Assembly: GCA_030835135.1 (NCBI GenBank)
Contig: JAUQWO010000046.1
Coordinates: 186,001-250,000, forward strand
Direction of reading: 5' to 3'
DNA length: 64,000 nt
Source: Bacteroidota bacterium
GTDB taxonomy: Bacteria; Bacteroidota; Ignavibacteria; UBA10030; UBA6906
This document shows, piece by piece, positions 40,546 to 49,232 of this stretch. The notes beneath the pieces are model-generated. The model searched no databases, was not told the origin of the DNA, and saw only the letters and a program-made list of their open reading frames with translations. Each line of letters opens with the position of its first letter. Within the stretch, counting starts at the first letter, position 1. The position numbers and the translations under genes were made by a program.

Positions 40546-43041
40546 TCACCGCAGAGCCCGCTTCACGATCGCCTGCAGCTCCGACTGCGCAAAAGGCTTT
40601 GGCAGACACATGCTGAGGCCCTGCGACAGGAGCTGCTCCCGTTCGCCGGGAAGCGTGTACCCGGTGACCGCAATGATCGGGACCGTCTGATACCCGGGCA
40701 GCCGGCGGATCTCCCGCGTCGTCTCGATGCCGTCCGGCGGTACCCCGAGATTGATGTCCATCAGGATGGCCTGGTACTTCTTCGCGCGCGCCATGCGGAT
40801 CGCGGTCGAGCCGTTCCGCGCATGTTCTGTCCGGCAGAACGGACTGAGCGCGTTGACCATGACCGTCTTGTTGATGAAATTGTCCTCAACGATCAACACG
40901 TCCAGGGGCCCTGTCCGGCGCTCCCACGAAACATCGGGTTGCTGGCCTTCCGGCGATGATGCAGGCGATGCACCGTCCGCCCGGTGAAGCCAGAGGGAGA
41001 ATGTCGAGCCCACACCCGGCGTGCTGGCAACCAGGAGACTCCCGTCGAGGAGAGAGGCCAGCCTCCCCGCAACGGTGAGGCCGAGGCCGCTCCCCTCGAA
41101 TCTCCTGCTCGCGCCCTCGCTCACCTGCCGGAACTCCTCGAAGACCGTCTCCAGCTTGTCCGCGGGGATCCCGATCCCCGTATCGCACACCTCGATGCAG
41201 CACCGTCCTGCCGCATCCGTATCCTGCGCGCGGACACGGATCGTCACGCTTCCCTCACTCGTGAACTTCACGGCATTGTCGGCAAGGAACGAAAGGATCG
41301 CGAACAACGCATCTTCATCTGCCATGGCCACGCATGGTCTCTCGCCGGTGTCGGAGGAAAGCATGAGCCCCTTTTCCTCCGCGGCCGGCCGGAATTGCTC
41401 GAGCACCCGGTCGACGACGGGGGGCACGCTCACCGGTACGCGGGTGATCTCCACCTCCCCGGAACTGAGGTGGGCAAGTTTCAGGATCGACTCAAGGGTG
41501 TTCAGGAGGCGGCGTCCGGATGTTGCGATGCCTTCCACCTGACGCTTGAGATCCTCGTCTTCCGCCTGTTCACTGATGATCTCCGCCAGGCCCAGTATCC
41601 CTGTGAGCGGGGTCCGGAACTCATGGCTGAGGTTCATGAGCAACGCGGACTTCGCCCGGCTCGACTCTTCCGCGGACCGCCGTGCGCGTTCCATCGCCGC
41701 GGCGGCCTCCTTCTGCGCGGAAATGTCCCGGACGATCGCCAGAAGCAGTCTTCCCGGCGGGGCCTTCAGGCTGATGAGCGACACCTCGGCGAAGAACAGG
41801 CTGCCATCGCCTCTCGTATGCAGCCACTCGAACTTCTGCTGCTGCCCGCCCACGGCCGCAGTGATCAGTTCCCGCGCACGGTCGGCCGACGGGAAACCAT
41901 CCGGCTGCCCGGGGGGAGAGAGGTCAACAGGCGATGTATGGACGAGCTGGTCCCGGCTCCTCCCGAAGAGGACCTCTGCCTGCGCATTGCAGTCGAGGAT
42001 CGTCTCCTCCTCCATCAGGAGGATCGCGTCGCCGGCTTCTTCGAAGAGTGTTCGGTACTTGTGCTCGCTCTCACGGAGCGCGTGCTCGCCGGCGGCACGG
42101 TCGGTGACGTCGCGTACCGCCGCCAGGATGCGCGGTGCGTGCCCGATCTCCGCGTAGGTCAACGTCAGATCAACCGGATAGGTCGAGCCGTCTTTACGTC
42201 TGTGGACCGCCTCGTGGCGGATGACCCGTTCATGCCGGATCCTCTCCATCATTCCCGCAACGTGTGCCCCGGCCGCCCCCGAGACCTCCTCGATGTTCCT
42301 GCCGACGAGTTCCTCCCGGCTGTAGCCGGTCTGGATGCATGCCGCGGCATTCACATTCACGATCGTCCCGGCAAGGTCGGTGATGAACACTCCTTCGCCG
42401 ATCGCATTGAACAGGATCTGGTATTCAACTTCCGAGTGCAGGAGGGTGGTGCGAGCCCTGAGGATCGTACCGCCCTGCGCACGGAGCTGGTCGATCAGGA
42501 ACCGGAGGAGAACCGCCAGCGAAAGGAACGCCGACACCACCATCACGAGCCGGTTGTAGAACGCGGCCCCGTCGCTTCGCACCTGCGTCAACACGCCCGT
42601 CTGATGCAGCACGGAGAAGGTGATGTACGATGCCAGCGAGAGGAGGACAACGATGATCTGCGCGGTGGTCCCGAGGAGGATCGCAGAGAGCACGATCGCA
42701 ACGATATACGTCAGGGTGAGGGGGGTCCCCCCGCCGCCGTTGACCGTGCCATAGACAGAGACGAGGATCAGGACCGCGACAGGAACATAGCGTCCGGTCT
42801 GCCAGTACCCTCTCCTGCACGCGTACCAGGCCACACTGTAGCACAGGAAGATGACCGTGATGAGGATGGGGATCTCGCGGGTGACCATGCCCGCCCAGAA
42901 GCCCGCCAGGGAAGCGAGGGCAAAGACTGCGGCGAGGACCGACAGTGCCGCAAGGATCGTCTTCGTCATGAACTCCAGACGGGCTTCTTCCGCGTGGACG
43001 GTCAGCTCATGCAGGCCAGGATCCTGGATCGCGTCATGCAT
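40546..43041 (-). CDS. Hybrid sensor histidine kinase with PAS domains and receiver
   Basis: About 831 aa. The N-terminus has about six membrane helices (residues 25-195), then two PAS domains (FNAIGEGVFITDLAGTIVNV and FEEAGDAILLMEEETILDCN). HisKA follows with H-box LLMNLSHEFRTPLTGILGLA, then the ATPase domain (DNAVKFTSEGS, CDTGIGIPADKL, GSGLGLTVAG). A C-terminal receiver has LIVEDNFINKT and phospho-aspartate in LMDINLGVPPDG. No DNA-binding output is in the protein. Start ATG 43041 has GGGAG upstream; ATG 43065 is an alternative. Its place between the two halves of the glycan locus suggests it senses envelope state. Confidence 0.93.
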   Translation of the reverse strand: MHDAIQDPGLHELTVHAEEARLEFMTKTILAALSVLAAVFALASLAGFWAGMVTREIPILITVIFLCYSVAWYACRRGYWQTGRYVPVAVLILVSVYGTVNGGGGTPLTLTYIVAIVLSAILLGTTAQIIVVLLSLASYITFSVLHQTGVLTQVRSDGAAFYNRLVMVVSAFLSLAVLLRFLIDQLRAQGGTILRARTTLLHSEVEYQILFNAIGEGVFITDLAGTIVNVNAAACIQTGYSREELVGRNIEEVSGAAGAHVAGMMERIRHERVIRHEAVHRRKDGSTYPVDLTLTYAEIGHAPRILAAVRDVTDRAAGEHALRESEHKYRTLFEEAGDAILLMEEETILDCNAQAEVLFGRSRDQLVHTSPVDLSPPGQPDGFPSADRARELITAAVGGQQQKFEWLHTRGDGSLFFAEVSLISLKAPPGRLLLAIVRDISAQKEAAAAMERARRSAEESSRAKSALLMNLSHEFRTPLTGILGLAEIISEQAEDEDLKRQVEGIATSGRRLLNTLESILKLAHLSSGEVEITRVPVSVPPVVDRVLEQFRPAAEEKGLMLSSDTGERPCVAMADEDALFAILSFLADNAVKFTSEGSVTIRVRAQDTDAAGRCCIEVCDTGIGIPADKLETVFEEFRQVSEGASRRFEGSGLGLTVAGRLASLLDGSLLVASTPGVGSTFSLWLHRADGASPASSPEGQQPDVSWERRTGPLDVLIVEDNFINKTVMVNALSPFCRTEHARNGSTAIRMARAKKYQAILMDINLGVPPDGIETTREIRRLPGYQTVPIIAVTGYTLPGEREQLLSQGLSMCLPKPFAQSELQAIVKRALR

Positions 43042-43382
43042 CGGTTGCATCTCCCGACTTCCCATTCCCCACTGCCCCCTCCCGATCGGTCATGGTCCGG
43101 GGCAGGGATTCGGTTCACCCGTTCATCGGGTGTGGCACGATCGGGCCCGTGTGTACGAAAAAAGCAAGGCCTCCCCGTCGACGACGAAGAGGCCTGAAGT
43201 CAGGGTCTTCCCGGGGATCGATCACCTGATGATACGGCGAGATTCGGGGAAGGTCAAGTGAATGTAACCCGGGCCGAATTCCGGGTCGAATTCCTTGGAA
43301 TATGTCAGGACGGGAGATCACGTCCGGCACCTCGCATCGTACACGGCGCCGCAACGGGATCACACCTGTACAGCACCCTCAC
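43042..43382. other. Intergenic region of 341 bp
   Basis: No gene seen. It holds a small inverted repeat CACCCG-TTCAT-CGGGTG (43116-43132), about 75 bp upstream of the hybrid kinase start and a possible regulatory site, and a minus-strand terminator (43158-43195). Beyond that is unremarkable sequence up to the zinc-ribbon stop. Confidence 0.6.
43158..43195 (-). terminator. Rho-independent terminator after the zinc-ribbon gene
   Basis: Minus strand: 7-bp stem AGGCCTC/GAGGCCT (43189-43195 and 43167-43173) followed by TTGC and six T residues (43158-43163). Confidence 0.8.
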
Positions 43383-43616
43383 TCAGGGCAGGTTCTGCAC
43401 CTGCACAAGCAATCTGCCGCACACCGGGCAGAACCGCGCGGTGGGATACACGATCGGTTCCCTGCACTGCGGACACTCCTCCATGAGTTTCTCGCCGCAC
43501 ACGATACAGTACACCTGATTCTCGGAGACACCGCAGAAATTGCCGCAGCTCCCGCAGAGCCTGTATCGCTCCTGCACAACCTGGTGCTTGTTGTGCACTT
43601 CCTGTGAAGTTGACAT
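43383..43616 (-). CDS. Small double zinc-ribbon protein
   Basis: 77 aa. Two zinc ribbons are formed by CGSCGNFC with YCIVCGEK, and by CPQCREP with FCPVCGRL. Such small proteins bind zinc and often contact nucleic acid or protein; no specific function is recognised. Start ATG 43616 has a weak site; a -10-like TATAAA (43680-43685, minus strand) lies about 65 bp upstream. It is a separate unit between the two halves of the glycan locus, with its own terminator downstream. Confidence 0.78.
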   Translation of the reverse strand: MSTSQEVHNKHQVVQERYRLCGSCGNFCGVSENQVYCIVCGEKLMEECPQCREPIVYPTARFCPVCGRLLVQVQNLP

Positions 43617-43830
43617 AGCAGACCACATTGGTGAGAAGAGTGGAGGATTGTACAGCCGCGCAGGTACGGCTGCTGTAACTTTATACCACTACTGTGCCAG
43701 AAAGCACCCCTGAAAAGGGGATAACTATGGGGAAAAACCGACCGATCCGTCTGAAAGAGTAACAGAAGGAACCCGGACCGAAACCCTGGTTGAAGACAGA
43801 AAACTTCGCTCCAGCTTACGGTTCCAGCGG

Positions 43831-44265
43831 CTATGGACCATCTGGAGGGATCATCCCCCCGTCCGGTCCGCGATCCTCCCCCCGCTGGTTCCTCTTCCAG
43901 ATCCGGTAGAACCACACGATAACCGCAATGTTCACGATCCACAACACGATCTGCAGCCACACCCGCACGTTCCACCCGTACCACTGCCTGTCCGGATCGT
44001 GCGTCAATGAATCGACCCCAAGATGCAACGCATACATCGGGATGTAGATCAAATGCTCCCTGAGCGCGCCAATGTGGGCGCTGTCATATATCTGGCCCGA
44101 TCGCCTGACGATCATCCCATACAATCCGAGGAGGTCAGGCAGGACACCCAGCACTCCGCCCGCGGCCGCCAGCGTAACGAGCACGTACTTCCTCCGCACC
44201 CACGCGATGAACGGGACAAGCATCATCAATGCACCCTGGGTGGCATGGCTGAGTGGATCAGCCAC
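43831..44265 (-). CDS. Small integral membrane protein, unknown function
   Basis: 144 aa with three or four hydrophobic segments (GALMMLVPFIAWV, VLVTLAAAGGVLGVLPDLLGL, LIYIPMYALHLGV, VWLQIVLWIVNIAVIVWFY) and a Gly/Pro/Asp-rich tail. HATQG, PDLLG and HLGVDSLTHDPD suggest distant similarity to YdjM/LexA-regulated metal-dependent hydrolase-like membrane proteins, but I cannot assign it. It overlaps the 3' end of the aminotransferase gene by 8 bp and so probably ends the long minus-strand operon. Confidence 0.65.
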   Translation of the reverse strand: MADPLSHATQGALMMLVPFIAWVRRKYVLVTLAAAGGVLGVLPDLLGLYGMIVRRSGQIYDSAHIGALREHLIYIPMYALHLGVDSLTHDPDRQWYGWNVRVWLQIVLWIVNIAVIVWFYRIWKRNQRGEDRGPDGGMIPPDGP

Positions 44266-45421
44266 GGCTCACCTTCGCATAGTGCAGGATGGCGCCAGCC
44301 ACACGGTCCAGGTCCGCATCGGTCATCCCCGAACCCGAAGGCAGACACAACCCCTTCGCGAAGATTTCCGCGCACACCGCACCGCCAATGCACTCGCGGT
44401 CCGCGAACACCGGCTGCAGATGCATGGGTTTCCACACCGGGCGCGTCTCGATGTTCTCCTTCTCGAGCTCCAGCCGCAACTCTTCATTCGTAAAGCCCGC
44501 TCTCGAATGTTCGATGGTGATGCAGGTGAGCCACCGGTTGGACCGTCCGTACGGTGCCTCGGGCATGAACGTGATCCCCTCGATCGATCCCAGCGCCTTT
44601 TCATAGAACGCACTGATCGCCCGCCGCTTGTCGACCTTAGCTTCCAGGTGCTCCAGCTGCGCGCGTCCGACCGCGGCAAGCAGGTTGCTGAGACGGTAGT
44701 TGTACCCGATGGCCGTATGCTGATAGTACGGGAACGGGTCGCGCGCCTGCGTTGCCAGGTACCGCGCACGGGCAACATATGCTTCGTTCTTCGAGACCAG
44801 CATGCCGCCGCCGCTGGTCGTGATGACCTTGTTCCCGTTGAAGGAGAAGACCCCCATGGCCCCGAACGACCCGAGCGGCGTGCCCTTGTACGTGGCACCG
44901 AGCGCTTCAGCGGCATCCTCGATCACCGGGATGCCATACCGCGCACATGCCGCGAGGATCGGATCGTAGTCCGCCGACTGCCCGTACAGATCGACGACGA
45001 TCACCGCCCTGGGCAACTTCCCCGCCTTCGCCCTGGCCTCCAGTGCTTCGGCCAGCAATGCGGGATCCATATTCCATGTCGCCCGGTCGCAGTCGATGAG
45101 AACCGGCGCGGCACCGCAGTATGTAATCGCGTTCACTGATGCAGCGAAGGTGAGATCTGAACAGAACACTTCGTCTCCGGGGGCGACGCCCAGATTCAAC
45201 AGGGCAAGATGGAGGCCTGCCGTGCCACTGGCGAGCGCAACCGCAGCCGGTAGGTGGAAGCGCGAGCATACGTCTTGCTCAAATGCCTCAACGTGGGGGC
45301 CAAGCGTGGTGATCCAGTTGGAATCGAATGCATTGAGCAGCATCTCCTTCTCTCTGCCATCCAGATGAGGGGGTGAGAGATAGATGCGCTTCTGCGAAGG
45401 TTCAGCCGGCGTGGTAGACAT
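44258..45421 (-). CDS. DegT/DnrJ/EryC1 aminotransferase, PglE/EpsN-like
   Basis: PLP-dependent sugar aminotransferase, 387 aa. The start of the mature fold (RIYLSPPHLDGREKEMLL, DSNWITTLGPHVEAFE) is characteristic of the group that aminates UDP-4-keto-6-deoxy-GlcNAc. SGTAGLHLAL, EDAAEALGATYKG and the PLP lysine in FSFNGNKVITTSGGG are intact. It would use the product of the PglF-like dehydratase at 33618. It might alternatively supply the 3-amino group in the Wbp pathway (WbpE role). Start ATG 45421 has AAGGATC just before it. Confidence 0.92.
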   Translation of the reverse strand: MSTTPAEPSQKRIYLSPPHLDGREKEMLLNAFDSNWITTLGPHVEAFEQDVCSRFHLPAAVALASGTAGLHLALLNLGVAPGDEVFCSDLTFAASVNAITYCGAAPVLIDCDRATWNMDPALLAEALEARAKAGKLPRAVIVVDLYGQSADYDPILAACARYGIPVIEDAAEALGATYKGTPLGSFGAMGVFSFNGNKVITTSGGGMLVSKNEAYVARARYLATQARDPFPYYQHTAIGYNYRLSNLLAAVGRAQLEHLEAKVDKRRAISAFYEKALGSIEGITFMPEAPYGRSNRWLTCITIEHSRAGFTNEELRLELEKENIETRPVWKPMHLQPVFADRECIGGAVCAEIFAKGLCLPSGSGMTDADLDRVAGAILHYAKVSRG

Positions 45422-45508
45422 GATCCTTGAACGGTAGTGAACAGCGACAGCGTGAACAGATGGTCTGCCCCGGAGCATCCGGAGGAGTGGATTGGCCGGT
45501 CGGCCCCG

Positions 45509-46126
45509 CTAGGATCCGGGGCCCATGAATTCCGGTGAAGAGAAGTGGCCTTCCTGGCCTATGCCATCACGGCGAATGACCTTCCAGAGGGTTTTCATCA
45601 GGATGGACAGATCGAGCATGAACGACAGATGATCGACGTACCACACATCCATGGACAGCTTCAGGTCCCAGGCGATGTCGTTCCGGCCATTCACCTGCGC
45701 CCACCCGGTGATCCCCGGCTTCACATCATGCCTGCGGTTCTGCTCCTTCGAATACCGGGGCAGATACCGCATGAGGAGCGGCCGGGGCCCCACGAGACTC
45801 ATGTCACCAAGGAGGACGTTGAACAGCTCGGGGAGTTCATCCACACTCAGGCTCCGCACGATCTGCCCCACCCTCGTCGCCCGATCCTCATCGGGCAGCA
45901 ATTCTCCGCCGGCGTCCCGTGCGTCGGTCATGGTGCGGAACTTATAGATGATGAACGGCCGGCCCAGATACCCCGGCCGCTCCTGACGGAAAATGACCCG
46001 CGGCCCGAGCGATACCCGCAACACCACCCAGAGCACCAGAAAGAACGGCGTCAACACGACGAGTGCGATCAGCGCAATGACGCGGTCCAGCACACCCTTG
46101 ATGCATGTCCGGTACAGGTTCTTCAT
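45509..46126 (-). CDS. Initiating phosphoglycosyl transferase (PglC/EpsL/WcaJ-C type)
   Basis: 205 aa, a monotopic membrane enzyme that moves a sugar phosphate from a UDP-sugar to undecaprenyl phosphate to begin glycan assembly. It has an N-terminal membrane hairpin (VIALIALVVLTPFFLVLWVVL), FRQERPGYLGRPFIIYKFRTM, the catalytic Asp-Glu pair in LSVDELPELFNVLLGDMSLV and GPRPLLM. Short length without the long N-terminal membrane domain fits PglC. Start ATG 46126; the frame is open upstream but has no similarity. With PglF- and PglE-like genes in the locus, a bacillosamine-like first sugar is likely. Confidence 0.93.
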   Translation of the reverse strand: MKNLYRTCIKGVLDRVIALIALVVLTPFFLVLWVVLRVSLGPRVIFRQERPGYLGRPFIIYKFRTMTDARDAGGELLPDEDRATRVGQIVRSLSVDELPELFNVLLGDMSLVGPRPLLMRYLPRYSKEQNRRHDVKPGITGWAQVNGRNDIAWDLKLSMDVWYVDHLSFMLDLSILMKTLWKVIRRDGIGQEGHFSSPEFMGPGS

Positions 46127-46139
46127 GGCAGCGCGGGCC

Positions 46140-47237
46140 TCACTCTCCCTTCCTGGCGGCATTCGCTCTGTAGGCGGGGAAGAAGTGCTCGTCCGGCACT
46201 TCCAACCCCTGTGCAAGAAGACGCTGCCTGCGTGCAAAGACCAGAGCCTGATACAGCGCCGGCTGCAGTATGTTCTTCCACACGAGAAAATCGTGACGGC
46301 GGTCCGAGAACCCGCTCTTGAACGCGAACAACCCATCCTCTTTCGATCCCACCCCACCGCCAAGGTGGAGGTAATGCGCCCCGGCAGCCGTTGCCCACCG
46401 CCGCGCTTCATCTACCACCAGCTTCGAGCCGGCGTGCTGCAGCCCCACCGCGGTGCTCCCGGCAAGATGGAACTGCACGATCGTGCCGGTGCGGATGAAC
46501 AACCCGGCGGAACACGGCTCGCCCTCACATGTGGCAATGAACAATTGCAGATGCGAACCCAGCGACGCCCGCAGCTCTTCGAAGTACTCCCGACTGAAGA
46601 AGTACCGCGCGTCCGCACCTACACGCGTCATGGTCTCATAGTACAATGCGATGAACGTTGCATAGTGGGCAAGCGTCGCGTCATGGAAGACCTCGCACCC
46701 CTGCCGCACCGCGCTCCGGATCCCCTCGCGGTGACCCTTCCTGTACGCCAGCACCTGGACCCCTTCCGGCTCCGTGAGATCGATCGAGACCGTCTGCCCC
46801 ATCTTTTCCAGCATCCCTACGGAGCCGATCCGCGCGGCATTGCCCAGGACCGGACTCATGCGGGAGAACATGCACACGACGTGCATTCCGCGGGCGGCGT
46901 CTTCCACCGCCTTCTGAAACCGGTCGATGAACCCCTCACGCTCCACCGCCCGGGCATTCCACACCGGACCGGGATAGCCGTATACCGAGGTCATGTCGCG
47001 GTGCCCCGCGCCGGCGGTTGCCAATCCATCGATCGCCGCGATCTCGCGAACAATGAACGGCCAGGCCGCCACCGCATCCCCTTCCTGATAGGCGAACAGC
47101 ATACCGCTCCCCTTCTCCTGCGGCTCCGACAGGACGTGATACTCGGGCAGGTGGTAGAAGTCGTACTCCCCGCACCGCTTCACGATGCGCATCCACGCTC
47201 CGGGCTCGTTCGCCGGTATGATGTCCAGATGCGTCAC
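46140..47237 (-). CDS. FemAB-like transferase 1 (GNAT fold)
   Basis: About 365 aa with the double-GNAT FemAB/PEP-CTERM-associated architecture. DMTSVYGYPGPVWNA in the first half and YLHLGGGVGSKEDGLFAFKS in the second are family marks. FemAB proteins transfer amino acids from aminoacyl-tRNA or acyl groups to amines on glycans or peptides. It is a close paralogue of 48098-49219. The start is uncertain: GTG 47237 has AGAGGTGA directly upstream, and GTG 47273 is an alternative. It lies downstream of a GNAT gene. Confidence 0.83.
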   Translation of the reverse strand: MTHLDIIPANEPGAWMRIVKRCGEYDFYHLPEYHVLSEPQEKGSGMLFAYQEGDAVAAWPFIVREIAAIDGLATAGAGHRDMTSVYGYPGPVWNARAVEREGFIDRFQKAVEDAARGMHVVCMFSRMSPVLGNAARIGSVGMLEKMGQTVSIDLTEPEGVQVLAYRKGHREGIRSAVRQGCEVFHDATLAHYATFIALYYETMTRVGADARYFFSREYFEELRASLGSHLQLFIATCEGEPCSAGLFIRTGTIVQFHLAGSTAVGLQHAGSKLVVDEARRWATAAGAHYLHLGGGVGSKEDGLFAFKSGFSDRRHDFLVWKNILQPALYQALVFARRQRLLAQGLEVPDEHFFPAYRANAARKGE

Positions 47238-47293
47238 GTCACCTCTGTCCTGGATGATCTCCTGATGTGTCACGCTGAGCGATCTCCCGCGTG

Positions 47294-48046
47294 TCAGAAC
47301 GCGACCGTCGCGGGAACGGGTCCCCGGTGCCCCGGGAGGCTTGCCGCGAATTGCGCGAACGACCGCAGATCGGTACACGACGACACCGGCAGCACTTCCC
47401 GTACCGGCACCCCGAACCGCCTGCGCTCCACCCTGATCCGCCGGGGCACAAACCCCATGCGGGCAAAACTCATGAACGAATTCGTGTTGGTCACGGGTAT
47501 CGAGGTATGGATGCGTGTCACTCCCGCAGCCCGCGCGATCTCTACGAGTGACTCAACCGCTGAAGACAACACCCCGGTGCCCCTGTACTTCGGGAACACA
47601 TATGCGTTCTCCATCAACGCCTCATCCGCCGCGAGCGATGGATACCAGTCGCCGTAGATGCGCCGCACTGCCCCGTTCTGGTCGGGCAGGATGAGCCATT
47701 GCACCACCCGCACGATGCCGCCGGCATCCGCGATCGCATAACAGGTGCGTACGCCCGTCGCAAGCATGGTCAGCCGCCGCGAGGCCTCGTGACGCTCATG
47801 CGATGGCATCGAACGGTCCGCAAGCACCGCGGATAGCGTCGGCTCTTCCGGTCCCGCCACCGGATGCGCAACGAGCGGTACCCGGAACCGGCCGGGCCCG
47901 GCAAAGGTCCCGACATCCAGCACCGCATCCACATACACATGCGTGCTGAACCCCTTCTGCCGGATCTGCGCCACGAGCTCCTTCCAGAGCCCATGCGTGA
48001 GCATCAGCCGGAATGACTTCGTCGCATGTTCGATACCGTGCAGCAT
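47294..48046 (-). CDS. GNAT-family N-acetyltransferase
   Basis: About 250 aa. The C-terminal half has the acetyl-CoA-binding pattern (ENAYVFPKYRGTGVLSSAVE, ARAAGVTRIHTSIPVTNTNS, FMSFARMGFVPRR). The N-terminal half is a separate alpha/beta region with no family I can name. It probably acylates an amino-sugar or a related substrate. Start ATG 48046 is chosen after AAAGGTTGCGGG; ATG 48064 and 48088 are in frame. It sits between two FemAB paralogues, with small gaps on both sides. Confidence 0.78.
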   Translation of the reverse strand: MLHGIEHATKSFRLMLTHGLWKELVAQIRQKGFSTHVYVDAVLDVGTFAGPGRFRVPLVAHPVAGPEEPTLSAVLADRSMPSHERHEASRRLTMLATGVRTCYAIADAGGIVRVVQWLILPDQNGAVRRIYGDWYPSLAADEALMENAYVFPKYRGTGVLSSAVESLVEIARAAGVTRIHTSIPVTNTNSFMSFARMGFVPRRIRVERRRFGVPVREVLPVSSCTDLRSFAQFAASLPGHRGPVPATVAF

Positions 48047-48097
48047 GATCCCGCAACCTTTCATCGCGCCCATCCGCGGGCGCGGCATACCTGCATG

Positions 48098-49219
48098 TCA
48101 CGAGTCCGCGGTTAAATTCCCGGCGAAGGCATCGCTTCTGTAGAGAGGGAAGAACGATGGATCGCCCATGTGCTGTCCATGCTCCGCACAGTGCGCCGTC
48201 CGCGCAGCCGTCAGCCGGTCATACACATCCGGAAGTAGAATGCTCTTCCAGATGTAGAACTCATGCCGCACGTGGGAGAAGCCGGCCTTGAAATGAAAGA
48301 GACTGTCCTTCTGCACCCCGCGCCCGCCACCCAGATGCAACCAGTGCGCGCCGATGCCGGTCCCCCACTTCCGGGCCTCATCGATCACCATCTTGCTGAG
48401 GGAGTGATGCAACCCTTCCTCCGTGCTGCCGCCGAGATGGTAATGGATCATCCCGCCGTTGGACAGGAACATTGCTGCCGAGGATATCTCCTCCCCCTTA
48501 CCGGCAACGAACAGAAGCACCTTCGGCCCGAGATCCTCGACGAGCATCCTGAAGTACTCGTGCGCGAAGAAATACTGCTGCGACGCGTGTGCCCGTTCCA
48601 TGGTGCTGTGATACAGACGGATGAATTCCCCGACGTGGTCCAACCGTTCATCCAGGCGCGCACGGTAGCCAAGCGCATGGGCGCGGTGGATGCCGGCGCG
48701 GTGGTTCATGCGGTAGTGCGCGGCCTGCTCCAACGGCTCCCCGGAGAGATCGATGGAGATCGTCTGGCCCTTATGCTGCAGCGGCGCGCCGGTCCCCTCC
48801 CACGGTGCCACCCCGAAGATCGGATGCATCCGGGAGAACATGCTCACCACGCGCATCTCCTTCAACGCATCTTCCATCACGCTGCGGAATCGCACGAAGA
48901 ATCCCTGTTGCGCCTCCGCGGCGGCGTTCCAGACCGGACCCGGATAGCCGTACACGGACGTGGCGTCCCGATACCCATCACCGGCCACCCCGAGCCCCTC
49001 CACCGTAGCGATCTGCCGGATGAGCAGCGGCCATGCCGCCACGGCGGCGGCTTCGCGGTACACGAAGAGCAAGGCATCCCCATCGCCGTGCGCCTCCGAA
49101 AGCCGGTGGTACTCCGGCATGTGGTACACATCCCACTGCCCGCACTCCCCGAGGACGTTCGTCCATCGGGACGCCTGTGCAAGCGGAATGAACTCCGACT
49201 CCCCCTGTGTGGTCACCAT
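48098..49219 (-). CDS. FemAB-like transferase 2 (GNAT fold)
   Basis: 373 aa, paralogous to 46140-47237: DATSVYGYPGPVWNA and WLHLGGGRGVQKDSLFHFKA match motifs there in the same order, and CGQWDVYHMPEYHRLSE matches CGEYDFYHLPEYHVLSE. Double GNAT fold, cytoplasmic. The two paralogues with the GNAT gene between them form a FemAB-GNAT-FemAB trio, probably acylating or aminoacylating more than one position of the repeat unit. It starts 13 bp after the stop of a glycosyltransferase gene. Confidence 0.85.
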   Translation of the reverse strand: MVTTQGESEFIPLAQASRWTNVLGECGQWDVYHMPEYHRLSEAHGDGDALLFVYREAAAVAAWPLLIRQIATVEGLGVAGDGYRDATSVYGYPGPVWNAAAEAQQGFFVRFRSVMEDALKEMRVVSMFSRMHPIFGVAPWEGTGAPLQHKGQTISIDLSGEPLEQAAHYRMNHRAGIHRAHALGYRARLDERLDHVGEFIRLYHSTMERAHASQQYFFAHEYFRMLVEDLGPKVLLFVAGKGEEISSAAMFLSNGGMIHYHLGGSTEEGLHHSLSKMVIDEARKWGTGIGAHWLHLGGGRGVQKDSLFHFKAGFSHVRHEFYIWKSILLPDVYDRLTAARTAHCAEHGQHMGDPSFFPLYRSDAFAGNLTADS

Positions 49220-49232
49220 CGTCCGCTCTGTG

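Noticed and set aside
43675-43700. Possible sigma-54 promoter on the minus strand before the zinc-ribbon gene (TGGCACAGTAGTGGTA)
   Set aside because: The -12 position is GT rather than GC; the overlapping TATAAA is a more likely -10 element.
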